This document shows positions 1 to 9,434 of a stretch of 64,000 nucleotides of DNA, one piece after another. The translations under genes were made by a program, and so were the position numbers. The stretch is from Burkholderia paludis (GTDB taxonomy: Bacteria; Pseudomonadota; Gammaproteobacteria; Burkholderiales; Burkholderiaceae), in NCBI RefSeq assembly GCF_000732615.1, contig NZ_JPGL01000006.1, forward strand, positions 1-64,000, read 5' to 3'. Below the pieces are notes generated by a model. The model made no database searches and was not told where the DNA came from. It saw nothing but the letters and a program-made list of their open reading frames with translations. Position 1 is the first letter of the stretch; every line of letters starts with the position of its first letter.

Positions 1-22
1 GACCTGCCGGGGCGCCGGGGGC

Positions 23-41
23 GGGCGGCCCGCGGCCGCCC
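23..41. terminator. GC-rich hairpin downstream of argO
   Basis: A perfect 7-bp stem (GGGCGGC/GCCGCCC) with a 5-base loop lies just beyond the argO stop codon. There is no clear T-run, so termination is inferred from position and stem strength. Confidence 0.35.
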
Positions 42-58
42 GTGCAACGGCGAGCCGG

Positions 59-679
59 TCAGCGCAACTGCACGGCCGCGAGAAACAGCACCATGCTGCC
101 GATCGCGCCGTCCAGCACGCGCCACGCAAGCGCCTTGCGGAACCACGGCGCGAGCAGTCGCGCACCATAGCCGAGCCCGAGGAACCACACGACGCTGACG
201 GTCATCGCGCCGATCGCGAACGCGAACCGCGCTCCTTCCGGTTCGCGTGCGCCGGCCGTGCCGATCAGCAGGAACGTGTCGAGGTACACGTGCGGGTTGA
301 GCCACGTGAACGCGAGCGTCATCAGCACGACCGCCATCGCGCTTTGCGGCGGCGGCGCGACCGCGTCGCCGCGCACGTCGAGCGTGGCGTGGCCCGGCTT
401 GAACGCGCGGCGCAGCGCGTTGATGCCGAACCACGCGAGATACGCGAGGCCGACGTACAGCACCGCATGGACGAAGGTCGGATAGCGTTCGACGAGCACC
501 GAAGCGCCGCCGACGCCCGCGCCGATCAGGATCATGTCGGACAGCGCGCACAGCAGGACGATCTTGCCGACGTGCGAGCGCATGATGCCTTGCCGGAGCA
601 CGAACGCGTTCTGCGCGCCGATGGTGACGATGAGCGATGCACACAGCGCGAGGCCGTGGGAAAAAGCGAGCCAGTTCAT
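59..679 (-). CDS. argO: LysE/ArgO family amino-acid exporter
   Basis: Inner-membrane exporter of 206 aa, the usual length for the LysE/ArgO family, which exports arginine or lysine and toxic analogues. The N-terminus carries the family hallmark (IGAQNAFVLRQGI, about residues 20-33) and the protein is almost all hydrophobic segments, compatible with 5-6 membrane helices. It is transcribed divergently from a LysR gene of ArgP type 108 bp away, the classic argO/argP arrangement in which ArgP activates argO when arginine is plentiful. Substrate is inferred from family and neighbour; lysine export is equally possible. Confidence 0.88.
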   Translation of the reverse strand: MNWLAFSHGLALCASLIVTIGAQNAFVLRQGIMRSHVGKIVLLCALSDMILIGAGVGGASVLVERYPTFVHAVLYVGLAYLAWFGINALRRAFKPGHATLDVRGDAVAPPPQSAMAVVLMTLAFTWLNPHVYLDTFLLIGTAGAREPEGARFAFAIGAMTVSVVWFLGLGYGARLLAPWFRKALAWRVLDGAIGSMVLFLAAVQLR

Positions 680-787
680 GGTGGGGAAGCGGTAGCAGCA
701 GTAGACGGGTGAATCGGGTAGCGCTAGTCTGCGGTCGGCATGAGAATAAGAGAAGCTAAATCACCTAATGCAGATTAAGGAAATCTA

Positions 788-1681
788 ATGCTCGACTACG
801 CGTTGCTCGATGCCCTCGCGGCCGTCATCCGCCACGGCTCGTTCGAGCGTGCGGCCAAGGAGCTGAACGTCACGCCGTCGGCCGTGTCGCAGCGCGTGAA
901 ACTGCTGGAGGAGCGGGTCGGCAGCGTGCTCGTCAGGCGCGGGCAGCCGTGCGTCGCGACGACCTCGGGCGCGCTGCTGTGTCGGCACACCGAGCGCGTG
1001 CAATTGCTGGAGGCCGAGCTGGGCGGCCGGATGCCGGCACTGCCGGGCCAGATCGCGAGCGCGTGGCCGACGCTGCGCGTGGCCGTCAACGACGACAGCG
1101 TCGCGACGTGGTTCATCGACGCGGTCGGGCCGTTCTGCACGGAGCGCGAGACGTTGCTCGACCTCGTGATCGACGACCAGGACTACACGGCCTCGCGCAT
1201 TCGCGACGGAAGCGTGCAGGGCGCCGTGACCGCGCAGGCCGAGCCGATCCAGGGGTGCCGTTCGGAGCGGCTCGGGCGCATCCGCTATCGCGCGGTGTGC
1301 TCGCCGGCGTTTTACGAACGCTACTTCGGCGCGGGCATCACGCGCGATGCGCTGCGCCGCGCGCCGTGCGTGATGTTCAATCCGAAGGACGGGCTGCAGG
1401 CGCGTTTCATCCGGCGCGTGACGCGCGCGGATCTCGATCCGCCGCAGCACTGGATCCCGCACGTCGCGGGCTACCTGCGCGCGTGCGAAACGGGGCTGGG
1501 ATGGGGAATGTGTCCGGACCGGATGGTCGATCGCCAGCTGGACGCGGGCGAACTGGTCGACATGTCGCGCGGGCGCACCGTCGACATCGACCTGTACTGG
1601 CAGAGCTGGCGCCTGTCGATCGGCTGGCTCGACGATTTCAGCGCGGCGCTGAAGGCGCGCGCCGCGCTGTTTCTCGATTGA
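788..1681 (+). CDS. argP: LysR-family regulator ArgP (IciA)
   Basis: LysR-type regulator of 297 aa. The N-terminal winged helix-turn-helix (residues about 3-60; DYALLDALAAVIRHGSFERA, then TPSAVSQRVKLLEERVG) is characteristic of ArgP, which senses arginine and lysine and controls argO. A C-terminal ligand-binding domain fills the rest. The divergent argO gene supports the name. The shared intergenic region (680-787) is comparatively A+T-rich and should hold the operator. No truncation. Confidence 0.88.
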   Translation: MLDYALLDALAAVIRHGSFERAAKELNVTPSAVSQRVKLLEERVGSVLVRRGQPCVATTSGALLCRHTERVQLLEAELGGRMPALPGQIASAWPTLRVAVNDDSVATWFIDAVGPFCTERETLLDLVIDDQDYTASRIRDGSVQGAVTAQAEPIQGCRSERLGRIRYRAVCSPAFYERYFGAGITRDALRRAPCVMFNPKDGLQARFIRRVTRADLDPPQHWIPHVAGYLRACETGLGWGMCPDRMVDRQLDAGELVDMSRGRTVDIDLYWQSWRLSIGWLDDFSAALKARAALFLD

Positions 1682-1729
1682 TCGGCGGCGCGACGGGGGC
1701 GGCGCGCGAGAGGCGCGCGCCGGGCGGCG

Positions 1730-2476
1730 TCAGACGTGCTGCAGGCCGTCGAAATCGATGATCTGCACGTGGCGGCCCTGCATGCCGATCAGGCCGCGCT
1801 TCTGGAATTTGGACAGCGTGCGGCTGACCGTTTCGAGCGTCATGCCGAGGTAGCTGCCGATGTCTTCGCGCGTCATCCGCAGGTTGAATTCCGACGGCGA
1901 GTAACCGCGCTTCAGGTAGCGCGACGATACGTCGAGCAGGAAGGCGGCGACCCGCTCTTCGGCATTCAGCGAACCGAGCAGCATCGTTTGCGACGTTTCG
2001 CGCACGATCTGTTCGCTCATCAGCTTGTGCATGCGCAACTGCATCGAACCGGCTTCCGAGCACAACGCCTTCAGCGCGCTGTACGGAATCACGCAGACGG
2101 AGCTGTCTTCCAGCGCGACCGCGGTGCGCGGATGCGTGTCGTCGCAGATGCCGTCGAGGCCGAGCGCCTCGCCCGCGAGATGCAGCCCGGTGACCTGCTC
2201 GCGGCCGTCATGGCGCGTGGCGACGGTTTTCAGCGAACCCGAGCGCACCGCGTACAGGTTGTCGAATGCGTCGCCTTCGCGGAACAGCGCTTCGCCGCGC
2301 TTCACGGGGCGCGCCGCGCAGATGACCGACTCGAGGCGACTGAGCGCTTCGGGCGCCAGGCCCTGCGGCATGCACAGGTGCCGCATTGCGCATGTCGAGC
2401 AGTGCGCGGCCTGGCGAGGAGCCCAGCTGCCGGCGTGAGGCGAGGCGGCGGGACGTGTAGCGACGGGCGTCAGCAT
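1730..2476 (-). CDS. fnr: Crp/Fnr-family oxygen-responsive regulator
   Basis: Transcription factor of 248 aa with an N-terminal cysteine cluster C26-x2-C29-x5-C35 and a further cysteine in the cyclic-nucleotide-binding-like domain (SSVCVIP), the spacing used by Fnr/Anr proteins to ligate an oxygen-labile [4Fe-4S] cluster. The effector domain is about residues 50-160 and a Crp-type winged helix (MTREDIGSYLGMTLETVSRT) lies near residues 190-220. Direct control of anaerobic or microaerobic genes is known for the family; the target set here is inferred. The next gene on the same strand is a universal stress protein, a common Fnr-regulated partner. I saw no convincing Fnr box between them. Confidence 0.85.
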   Translation of the reverse strand: MLTPVATRPAASPHAGSWAPRQAAHCSTCAMRHLCMPQGLAPEALSRLESVICAARPVKRGEALFREGDAFDNLYAVRSGSLKTVATRHDGREQVTGLHLAGEALGLDGICDDTHPRTAVALEDSSVCVIPYSALKALCSEAGSMQLRMHKLMSEQIVRETSQTMLLGSLNAEERVAAFLLDVSSRYLKRGYSPSEFNLRMTREDIGSYLGMTLETVSRTLSKFQKRGLIGMQGRHVQIIDFDGLQHV

Positions 2477-2579
2477 GATCGTTTACTCCGGCGTTGAATC
2501 GACTGAATCATTGTCCCACCGCAAGTTGCCGCTGTCGGGTGACAAAACGTCGCGACGGGCCGCGCATGCCGCACACCGC

Positions 2580-3047
2580 TCAGGCGGCCGGTGCGTGGTC
2601 GTTGGCGGCCGCCGGAATCAGCAGCACGGGCAGCGTCGCATGCCGCACGCATTGTTCCGCGATGCTGCCGAGCACGAGGCGGCGGAAGCCGCGGCGGCCG
2701 TGCGTGCCGAGCACGAGCAGATCGGCGCCGAACGCCTTCGCGCCTTCGAGGATCAGCGACGACACGTCGTTGAGCGACGTCGCCTCGTTCAGCCGCGTTT
2801 CGCCCTGCACGCCCGCGGCCTGCATCTGTTTCGTGAATTCCTTCGCGAGTTCGTTGCCTTGCGCGACGAGCTGATCGCGCAGCACGGACGGATCGTAGCC
2901 GGGCACGTTGTAGTAGATCGCGGCGTTCTCGACGACGTAGAACGGCTGCAGCTCGGCGCCGTGCGCTTTCGCGAGCGCCAGTGCGGCATCGAACGCATGG
3001 CGGGACGTGTCGCTGCCGTCGACGGCAACCAGAATACGCTTGTACAT
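2580..3047 (-). CDS. Universal stress protein UspA family
   Basis: Cytoplasmic single-domain Usp of 155 aa. It starts MYKRILVAVDGSD, the standard family start, so I chose this ATG over the much longer upstream reading frame, whose sequence is arginine-rich and non-coding in character. The nucleotide-binding signature G-x2-G-x9-G-S is intact near the C-terminus (GTHGRRGFRRLVLGS), so it is probably an ATP-binding Usp. It lies 100 bp upstream of the fnr-like gene, same strand. The exact stress role cannot be told from sequence. Confidence 0.88.
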   Translation of the reverse strand: MYKRILVAVDGSDTSRHAFDAALALAKAHGAELQPFYVVENAAIYYNVPGYDPSVLRDQLVAQGNELAKEFTKQMQAAGVQGETRLNEATSLNDVSSLILEGAKAFGADLLVLGTHGRRGFRRLVLGSIAEQCVRHATLPVLLIPAAANDHAPAA

Positions 3048-3600
3048 AGTGTCTCCGAGTGGCGGGTTGAAACGAAGCCGGCCGGATGGCCGATCGGGTC
3101 GGGCAATGCTGCGAGGCAGAGTAAACCAACGGCGGGGACTTTGCAGCGAGGCGCCGCGCGGCGCTGAACTGCACGCGCCGCACGATTCGAGCACGGTCGT
3201 TGCGCGCGTCGCCTGCGAGAACGCATGCGCGGCCATCGAAGGCGCGCATCGCGCGGGTAGGCGGGCACGCCGATCGCGCCGCACGCCGATCGCATCGCCA
3301 TGGCGCGATCGTCACGGACGCACGCATCGCATGTCTTGCATGTATCGCACGCGTCACGCGCATCGCACGCATCGCCAGCCGCCATTCAATCGCAGCCGCG
3401 CCGTCTCGCCATGACTTCGATCAATGCAGGTGCATCCACGCGATCCGCGCCCGCATGAAACCGCCGATGCCGCCGCGCGGAATCGTTCGCCTGGACGGCG
3501 TGCGTGCGCCGGCGCGCGGTGCGGGCGCACCGATCCGCGGCCATCGGGCAGCGACCCGTGCCGGCATGCAAACGAACGACCGATTCAAACGCCGCGCCGG
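3048..3600. other. Intergenic stretch with no supported gene
   Basis: About 550 bases between the usp gene and the 3' end of the next hypothetical. All frames give arginine/alanine-rich translations typical of GC-rich shadow reading. Around 3320-3375 there are loose repeats of a CGCATCGCA-like word, too irregular to call an element. The usp promoter should be at the left end. Confidence 0.5.
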
Positions 3601-4011
3601 CTACCTCGGCACGACCGTCAGTTCGAAGACGCGTTCCGGCCGCGGCTGGTGGCCGGGCCAGTAGGCGCTGCCGTACATCCGGTGGACGGGGCCGAACGGC
3701 GCGTCGCCGGCGGGCGGCGGCGTGTCGAAGCCTTTCTCGATCACCATGTAGCCGGCCCGCAGCGCGAACGCCGGATGATTGCCGCCCGGGCGGCTGTCGA
3801 AGCCGGCGAAGCCGTCACCGGCTTCCGGCATCGCATTGACGAGCGACGCGTTGCTGCGCGTGATCTGGTCGGGCGAGATCGGCCCGCCGCCGGCGAGGCG
3901 CGACGCCTCGCGGTTCTTGCCGTCGGTGTCGACCGTGCTGTCGTGCGTGTCGTCGTTGTCGAGCTCGATGCTGCGCGGTTGCGAACGACCGGTTTGACCG
4001 GATGATTCCAT
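3601..4011 (-). CDS. Conserved hypothetical protein, 136 aa
   Basis: A soluble, acidic N-terminal half (many Asp, Ser and Thr) is followed by a proline/glycine-rich C-terminal half with aromatic residues (VHRMYGSAYWPGHQPRP). No signal peptide or membrane segment. The ATG is preceded by a good ribosome-binding sequence (GAGGAGAG), which favours a real gene. I recognise no domain. It stands alone, with the divergent small gene at 4289 on the other side. Confidence 0.6.
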   Translation of the reverse strand: MESSGQTGRSQPRSIELDNDDTHDSTVDTDGKNREASRLAGGGPISPDQITRSNASLVNAMPEAGDGFAGFDSRPGGNHPAFALRAGYMVIEKGFDTPPPAGDAPFGPVHRMYGSAYWPGHQPRPERVFELTVVPR

Positions 4012-4288
4012 CGCGGCTCTCCTCGCGGCGAAGCACTCCGGATCGAAGCAAATCCCGTTCCGGGCATGACGGGAAAGGGCGCGCGGGCGATCGCCGCGGT
4101 CGCGTGACGCGCACTGATTTGTCGTGATTTATTTCAGCTAGAAGACCCATTTTCTACAGAGTATGATTCTTTTCCTGCGACGCGGCGACAGGGATTCGGT
4201 CGTGCCGCCTCTGCCCGCGCCGGGGGCGCCGCAGCACCCTCAAGACGGGTAGTGAACAACAAGGCAAGGGACTAGAGGTGGCGGATTC

Positions 4289-4522
4289 ATGCAAGCGACT
4301 ACTGCCTTCACGCACCGCGGTTATCTGTTGAACTGCGCGCCCGCGCGCGCCAGTGACGGTTCGTTCAAGCCCTACGTCGTGATCTCCCGATCGAGCGACG
4401 GGGAACTCGTCGCGAACCGTTTCTTCCCGATCGAACTCCAGTTCAACGACGAAGACGCCGCGATCGCGCACGCGCGCGACTGGGCCGTGCGATGGATCGA
4501 CGCGAGCACCATCTCGATATGA
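4289..4522 (+). CDS. Small conserved hypothetical protein, 77 aa
   Basis: A 77-residue soluble protein starting MQATTAFTHRGYLLNC and ending with a tryptophan-containing helix (ARDWAVRWIDASTISI). Amino-acid composition is balanced, unlike shadow frames, and a plausible Shine-Dalgarno (AGAGGTGG) lies upstream. The segment before it (4120-4190) is relatively A+T-rich and could be its promoter. No function is recognised. Confidence 0.6.
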   Translation: MQATTAFTHRGYLLNCAPARASDGSFKPYVVISRSSDGELVANRFFPIELQFNDEDAAIAHARDWAVRWIDASTISI

Positions 4523-4659
4523 CGCCGCCGCGATCCGGCGCCCTCGGCCGTTCGGCCGATCCCCGGTGCGCCGCTTCCGCACGAAAAACGCGGTAATCTT
4601 GCGGAACCCGTCACTTTATTAGCGGCCGTGCGACCGAGCGCAGCCGCCTGCATTGACAT

Positions 4660-5580
4660 ATGTCGACATCACCCGCCCGTCAATGGGGCCTTGAAGCCAT
4701 CGTCGCCGGCTTGCGCGAGTCGCGCGAGGAACTCCACCGCACGCGTCATCCGCGCGGCATCCGCGAACTGCCGTCGCGCGATGCGATCTGCAAGATTGTG
4801 ACCGGCCTGCGCGCGTCGATGTTTCCGACGCACTACGGCGCGCCGGACCTGACCGACGAAAGCGTCGATTTCTACGTCGGCCACACGCTCGAAAGCACGT
4901 TGCGCATTCTGTCCGAGCAGATCCGCCGCGCGTTGCCGTTCCTGCCCGAACACGCGGATACGCCGTTCGCCGAGCTGGACGAACGCGCGTTCGAGATCGC
5001 GCGCGAATTCGGCCGGCAGTTGCCGGAGATTCGCGCGCTGCTTGTCAGCGACATCCAGGCCGCGTATGCGGGCGATCCGGCCGCGCAGCACGTCACCGAG
5101 ATCCTGCTGTGCTATCCCGGCGTGCTGGCGATGATGCACCACCGGCTCGCGCACGCGCTGCACCGGCTCGGCGTGCCGCTGCTCGCGCGGTTCATCAACG
5201 AAATCGCGCACTCGGCCACCGGCATCGACATCCACCCGGGCGCACGGATCGGCCCGAGCTTCTTCATCGACCACGGCACGGGCGTCGTGATCGGCGAGAC
5301 GGCGATCATCGGCGAGCGCGTGCGCGTGTACCAGGCCGTCACGCTCGGCGCGAAGAGCTTCCCGGCCGACGGCGAGGGCGCGCTGGTCAAGGGCAACGCC
5401 CGGCATCCGATCGTCGAGGACGACGTGGTGATCTATGCGGGCGCGACGATCCTCGGCCGCGTGACGATCGGGCGCGGCTCGGTGATCGGCGGCAACGTGT
5501 GGCTCACGCACAGCGTGCCGCCCGGCACGAGCGTCGCGCAGGGCAAGGTGCGCGAAGGCGGGAGCGCCGAGAAGCCGTAA
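4660..5580 (+). CDS. epsC: Serine O-acetyltransferase, EpsC/CysE family
   Basis: Enzyme of 306 aa that acetylates L-serine with acetyl-CoA to O-acetylserine, the first step of cysteine synthesis. An all-helical N-terminal domain (about residues 1-180) is followed by a left-handed beta-helix of hexapeptide repeats starting near residue 190 (GIDIHPGARIGPSFFIDHGT, then VVIGETAIIGERV). His in IDHGTG is the expected catalytic residue. The extended N-terminus and length match the EpsC subtype rather than enterobacterial CysE (about 270 aa). No cysteine genes adjoin it. Confidence 0.88.
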   Translation: MSTSPARQWGLEAIVAGLRESREELHRTRHPRGIRELPSRDAICKIVTGLRASMFPTHYGAPDLTDESVDFYVGHTLESTLRILSEQIRRALPFLPEHADTPFAELDERAFEIAREFGRQLPEIRALLVSDIQAAYAGDPAAQHVTEILLCYPGVLAMMHHRLAHALHRLGVPLLARFINEIAHSATGIDIHPGARIGPSFFIDHGTGVVIGETAIIGERVRVYQAVTLGAKSFPADGEGALVKGNARHPIVEDDVVIYAGATILGRVTIGRGSVIGGNVWLTHSVPPGTSVAQGKVREGGSAEKP

Positions 5581-5624
5581 CGCGGCGCGCGGCGTGCGGC
5601 CGAGGGCCGCCGCCCCGCGTGCGG

Positions 5625-6428
5625 TCAGTGCTTGCCGGCGGGCGAGCGGTGCTTGTACAGCACGTCCTGGTCGACGCGGATCAGGTTCTGCCCCGCGTCG
5701 ACGACGAAATCCACGCCGTTGTAGGCGTTGCCCGTGAGCAGCAGGATCGCGCTCGCGACGTCGTCGGGGCCGGCGATGCGCGCGAGCGGCGTCGACGCGC
5801 GGCTCGCGTGCTCGAAATCGGCCTGCGTCTGGTCGTCGCTCGGCAGCATCAGCCCCGGGAACACCGCGTTCACCCGCAGCACGGGGGCGGACGACAGCGC
5901 GAGCATCTGCGTGAGGTTGCCGAGCGCGGCCTTCGCGACCGTGTAGCTGAAATGGTCGCGGTGAAAGTTTTCCTTGATCTTCTGGTCGACCACGTTCACG
6001 ACCACCCCTTGCGCGCCGGCCGCGCGGGCCCGTTCGTAGAACGCGCGGGTGAGCAGGATCGGCGCGCGGCAGTTCACGGCCCACGCCTGGTCGAATGCCG
6101 CGAGGTCGAAGCGCGGGAAGTGGTCCTGCCAGAACACCGACGCGTTGTTGACGAGCACGTCGAGGCGCCCGAAGCGCGCATAGACCTGGTCGATCAGCGC
6201 GGTGATCTGCTCGGCGTCCGACAGGTCGGCCTGCAGCGCCGCCGAATCCTGCCCGCGTTCGGCGATCGCGCGGGCCGTGGCCTGCGCGGCATCGGCCGAA
6301 CGGTCGTAATGCACCGCGGTGCGATAGCCGTGCGCGGCGAAATACTCGGCGAACGCGCGCCCGGCCCGGCGCGCGGCGCCGGTCACGAGCACGACGGGCG
6401 CGGGCGCCGCTTGCTTCGTCGGCTCCAT
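5625..6428 (-). CDS. Short-chain dehydrogenase, FolM-like pteridine reductase candidate
   Basis: SDR of 267 aa. It has the TGxxxRxG nucleotide motif (VTGAARRAG, residues about 15-23) typical of FolM/PTR1 pteridine reductases instead of the usual TGxxxGxG, the NNAS motif, and the catalytic Y-x3-K (FSYTVAKAAL). The start ATG overlaps the stop codon of folE by one base, so the two are almost certainly translationally coupled. Linkage to folE supports reduction of dihydromonapterin or dihydrofolate with NADPH. Substrate is inferred. Confidence 0.8.
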   Translation of the reverse strand: MEPTKQAAPAPVVLVTGAARRAGRAFAEYFAAHGYRTAVHYDRSADAAQATARAIAERGQDSAALQADLSDAEQITALIDQVYARFGRLDVLVNNASVFWQDHFPRFDLAAFDQAWAVNCRAPILLTRAFYERARAAGAQGVVVNVVDQKIKENFHRDHFSYTVAKAALGNLTQMLALSSAPVLRVNAVFPGLMLPSDDQTQADFEHASRASTPLARIAGPDDVASAILLLTGNAYNGVDFVVDAGQNLIRVDQDVLYKHRSPAGKH

Positions 6429-7060
6429 TACGTGTTCGTCAGGTTGACTGAGGACGGGTTGGCGACGATCGACAGGAATTCGCGCCGCGTCGACGGATCG
6501 GTACGGAACGTACCCAGCATGCGCGACGTGACCATCTCGACGCCCGGCTTGTGCACGCCGCGCGTCGAGATGCACTGGTGCGCGGCCTCGAGGATCACGC
6601 CCACGCCCTTCGGCTGCAGCACGTCGAACAGCGTGTCGGCGATCTGCACGGTCATCTTTTCCTGGATCTGCAGGCGCTTCGCGAACGCGTCGACGAGGCG
6701 CGCGAGCTTCGAGATGCCGACCACGCGATGGTTCGGCAGATACGCGACGTGCGCGCGGCCGATGATCGGCACCATGTGGTGCTCGCAGTAGCTCTCGAAG
6801 CGGATGTCCTTCAGCACGATCATTTCGTCGTAGCCGTCGACTTCGCTGAACGTGCGCGCGAGGATGTCGCGCGGCTCCAGCGCATAGCCGGCGAAGAACT
6901 GCTCGTACGCGCGCACGACGCGTGCGGGCGTGTCGATCAGGCCTTCGCGCGCGGGATCATCGCCGGCCCAGCGCAACAGCACGCGGACCGCGTCTTCGGC
7001 TTCTTCGCGGCTCGGCCGGGTGGCGGCCGGTTCAGGCCGTGCGGACTTCTTTTTACCCAT
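6428..7060 (-). CDS. folE: GTP cyclohydrolase I
   Basis: FolE of 210 aa, converting GTP to dihydroneopterin triphosphate at the head of folate synthesis. The zinc/active-site motif [10 protein letters not shown] is present at about residues 92-101, followed by the strongly conserved block around [21 protein letters not shown] basic N-terminal extension ([10 protein letters not shown]) is typical of beta-proteobacterial copies. It is the first gene of a two-gene operon with the FolM-like SDR. Confidence 0.93.
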   Translation of the reverse strand: MGKKKSARPEPAATRPSREEAEDAVRVLLRWAGDDPAREGLIDTPARVVRAYEQFFAGYALEPRDILARTFSEVDGYDEMIVLKDIRFESYCEHHMVPIIGRAHVAYLPNHRVVGISKLARLVDAFAKRLQIQEKMTVQIADTLFDVLQPKGVGVILEAAHQCISTRGVHKPGVEMVTSRMLGTFRTDPSTRREFLSIVANPSSVNLTNT

Positions 7061-7149
7061 CTATCTGCTCCGTTGAATGCGGCCGCCGGGGCGGCGCGTG
7101 ATCCGGGCATTGTTTCATGCTTTCGGGGCGCGTGTGTGGGGCCCGGCGC

Positions 7150-8076
7150 TCACTTCGGCCATTCGTCCTGTTCGTCGTTGAACAGCGACGCGACGACCCC
7201 GCGCAGCCACGCGGTGCGCGGATCGTTGTGGTACTTGCGATGCCAGTGCTGCTTCAGGTCGAAGCGCGGCAACGCGAGCGGCGGCTCGACGGGCACGATG
7301 AACGCGTGCTCGGCCGCATACGCATAGCCGATCGCATGCGGCACCGTCGCGATCAGGTCGGTGCGGCTCAGGATGAACGGCAGGCTCATGAAGTGCGGCG
7401 TCTCGAGCACCGCGCGGCGCTGCATGCGCTGCTTCGCGAGATATTTCTCGAGCACCTCCTGGCTGCGGCCTTCGGCGCGCACCACCGCATGCCCGCACGC
7501 GAGGAACTGCCCGACCGTGAACGGCGGCGTCCGCTCGAGCGGATGGCCGCGCCGCATCAGGCAGACGAACCGGTGCGTGAACAGACGCTGCTGGAAGAAG
7601 TTGTTGCCGTCGAGATCGGGGAAGTAGCCGACCGCGAGATCGATCGACCCGGCTTCGAGGCCGCGCCCGACTTCGTCGTGCGCCAGCGAGACCGAACGCA
7701 GGTTCGCGTGCGGCGCGCGCGTCGCGAACGCCTGCAGCAGCTTCGGCAGGAACACGATCTCGCCGACGTCCGACAGCGCGATCGAGAACGTATGCGTGCT
7801 CGCGGCCGGGTCGAAGTCGTGCGGCGCGACGAGGCCGCGCTCGATCTGCGCGAGCGCGTCGCGTGCGGCCGGCAGCAGCGCGAGCGCGCGCGGCGTCGGC
7901 TCCATCCCGCGCGACGTGCGCACGAACAGCGGATCGCCGAAGTAGTCGCGCAGGCGGCCGAGCGCCGTGCTCACGCGCGGCTGGCTCACGCCGAGCAGGT
8001 CGCCGGCGCGGCTCACGTTGCGCGTGTCGTCGAGCGCGACGAGATAGGGAATCAGGTTCAGATCGAGCGTATCCAT
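7150..8076 (-). CDS. LysR-family regulator divergent from pobA
   Basis: LysR-type regulator of 308 aa: HTH at about residues 5-65 (LIPYLVALDDTRNVSRAGDL, VSQPRVSTALGRLRDYFG), then the periplasmic-binding-like effector domain. It is divergent from pobA with a 116-bp gap containing a GTATAC palindrome and T-N11-A-like spacing (about 8090-8115), so it is the best local candidate for pobA control. In other bacteria PobR is an AraC or IclR protein, so I do not use that name. The effector is probably a hydroxylated benzoate, by inference. Confidence 0.82.
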   Translation of the reverse strand: MDTLDLNLIPYLVALDDTRNVSRAGDLLGVSQPRVSTALGRLRDYFGDPLFVRTSRGMEPTPRALALLPAARDALAQIERGLVAPHDFDPAASTHTFSIALSDVGEIVFLPKLLQAFATRAPHANLRSVSLAHDEVGRGLEAGSIDLAVGYFPDLDGNNFFQQRLFTHRFVCLMRRGHPLERTPPFTVGQFLACGHAVVRAEGRSQEVLEKYLAKQRMQRRAVLETPHFMSLPFILSRTDLIATVPHAIGYAYAAEHAFIVPVEPPLALPRFDLKQHWHRKYHNDPRTAWLRGVVASLFNDEQDEWPK

Positions 8077-8192
8077 CGCCGGGCCAGTATCTTCAAAACG
8101 TATACAACATATCTCCTGAATCGCGTTGCCGCATAGTCGGGAAAGCGCTCAAATGTGTTCCATTATTCGAACCAATGTTCAGGAGACGAACA

Positions 8193-9425
8193 ATGCGCAC
8201 CCAAGTCGCGATCATCGGCGCCGGTCCGTCCGGCCTTCTGCTGTCCCATCTGCTGCGCCTGCAGGGCATCGATTCCATCCTCGTCGAAGCGCGTTCGCGC
8301 GAGTACTGCGAGAACCGCATCCGCGCCGGCGTGCTGGAGCAGGGGACGGTCGACACGCTGAACGAAGCCGGCCTCGGCGACCGGATGCGCCGCGAGGGGC
8401 TCGAGCATCACGGCATCGAGCTGCTGTTCGACGGCCGGCGCCACCGCATCGACCTGTCCGCGCTCACCGGCGGGCGCGCAATTACCGTCTACAGCCAGCA
8501 CGAGGTCGTGCGCGACCTGATCGCGGCCGGCGTCGAGCATGGCCATCCGATGCATTTCGAAGTCGGCGACGTTGCGCTGCACGACGTCGAGGGCGAGCAC
8601 CCGTTCGTTACGTTCACGCATGCCGACGGCCGCGCCGACCGCATCGACTGCGACTACATCGCCGGCTGCGACGGCTTCCACGGCATCGCCCGCCAGACGA
8701 TCCCGGCCGACAAGCTGAACACGTTCGAGCGCGTCTACCCGTTCGCCTGGCTCGGCATCCTCGCCGATGCGGCGCCGTCGCTCGACGAACTCGTTTACGC
8801 GCATCACGACAACGGTTTCGCGCTGTTCTCGATGCGCTCGCCGACGGTCACGCGCCTGTACCTGCAGTGCAAGCCCGACGAGGATCTCGCCGAATGGTCC
8901 GACGCGCGGATCTGGGACGAACTGCACACGCGTTTTTCGAACGACACGGGCTGGACGCCGGCCGAGGGCCGGATCACGCAGAAAAGCGTGACGCCGATGC
9001 GCAGCTTCGTATCCGAGACGATGCAGCACGGCCGCCTGTTCCTTGCCGGCGACGCCGCGCACATCGTGCCGCCGACCGGCGCGAAGGGGATGAACCTCGC
9101 GGTGGCCGACGTCCGCGCGCTGTCCCGCGCGCTCGGCGCACGCTACCGCAACGGCGACGCGACGCCGCTCGACACGTATTCGGCGACCTGCCTCGAACGC
9201 GTGTGGCGCGCCGAGCACTTCTCGTACTTCATGACGAACATGCTGCATGCGTCCCCGGAGGATTCGCCATTCGTCAATCGCCTGAAGGTTGCCGAGCTGA
9301 AGTACGTGACGCGCTCGCGGGCCGCCGCGCAGTCGCTCGCCGAAAACTACGTCGGGCTGCCGTTCGACGACGCCGCGGCCTCCGAGGCAACCCGCCTTGA
9401 CAACGCGCTGTGCACGACCCTATGA
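8193..9425 (+). CDS. pobA: 4-hydroxybenzoate 3-monooxygenase
   Basis: FAD-dependent aromatic hydroxylase of 410 aa, converting 4-hydroxybenzoate to protocatechuate with NADPH and O2. Visible are the N-terminal dinucleotide fold (IIGAGPSGLLLSHLL, residues 7-21), RIRAGVLEQGT, and the C-terminal FAD motif LFLAGDAAHIVPPTGAKGMN. The start was set at MRTQVAIIGAG, preceded by CAGGAGACG; the longer open frame upstream is spurious. Length matches characterised PobA (about 394 aa). Product feeds the pca genes downstream, though the ring-cleaving pcaHG pair is elsewhere. Confidence 0.94.
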   Translation: MRTQVAIIGAGPSGLLLSHLLRLQGIDSILVEARSREYCENRIRAGVLEQGTVDTLNEAGLGDRMRREGLEHHGIELLFDGRRHRIDLSALTGGRAITVYSQHEVVRDLIAAGVEHGHPMHFEVGDVALHDVEGEHPFVTFTHADGRADRIDCDYIAGCDGFHGIARQTIPADKLNTFERVYPFAWLGILADAAPSLDELVYAHHDNGFALFSMRSPTVTRLYLQCKPDEDLAEWSDARIWDELHTRFSNDTGWTPAEGRITQKSVTPMRSFVSETMQHGRLFLAGDAAHIVPPTGAKGMNLAVADVRALSRALGARYRNGDATPLDTYSATCLERVWRAEHFSYFMTNMLHASPEDSPFVNRLKVAELKYVTRSRAAAQSLAENYVGLPFDDAAASEATRLDNALCTTL

Positions 9426-9434
9426 TCGGCCATC

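Noticed and set aside
4669..6084. 471-aa minus-strand open frame
   Set aside because: Antisense to the serine acetyltransferase; arginine-rich, low-complexity translation typical of shadow frames in GC-rich DNA.
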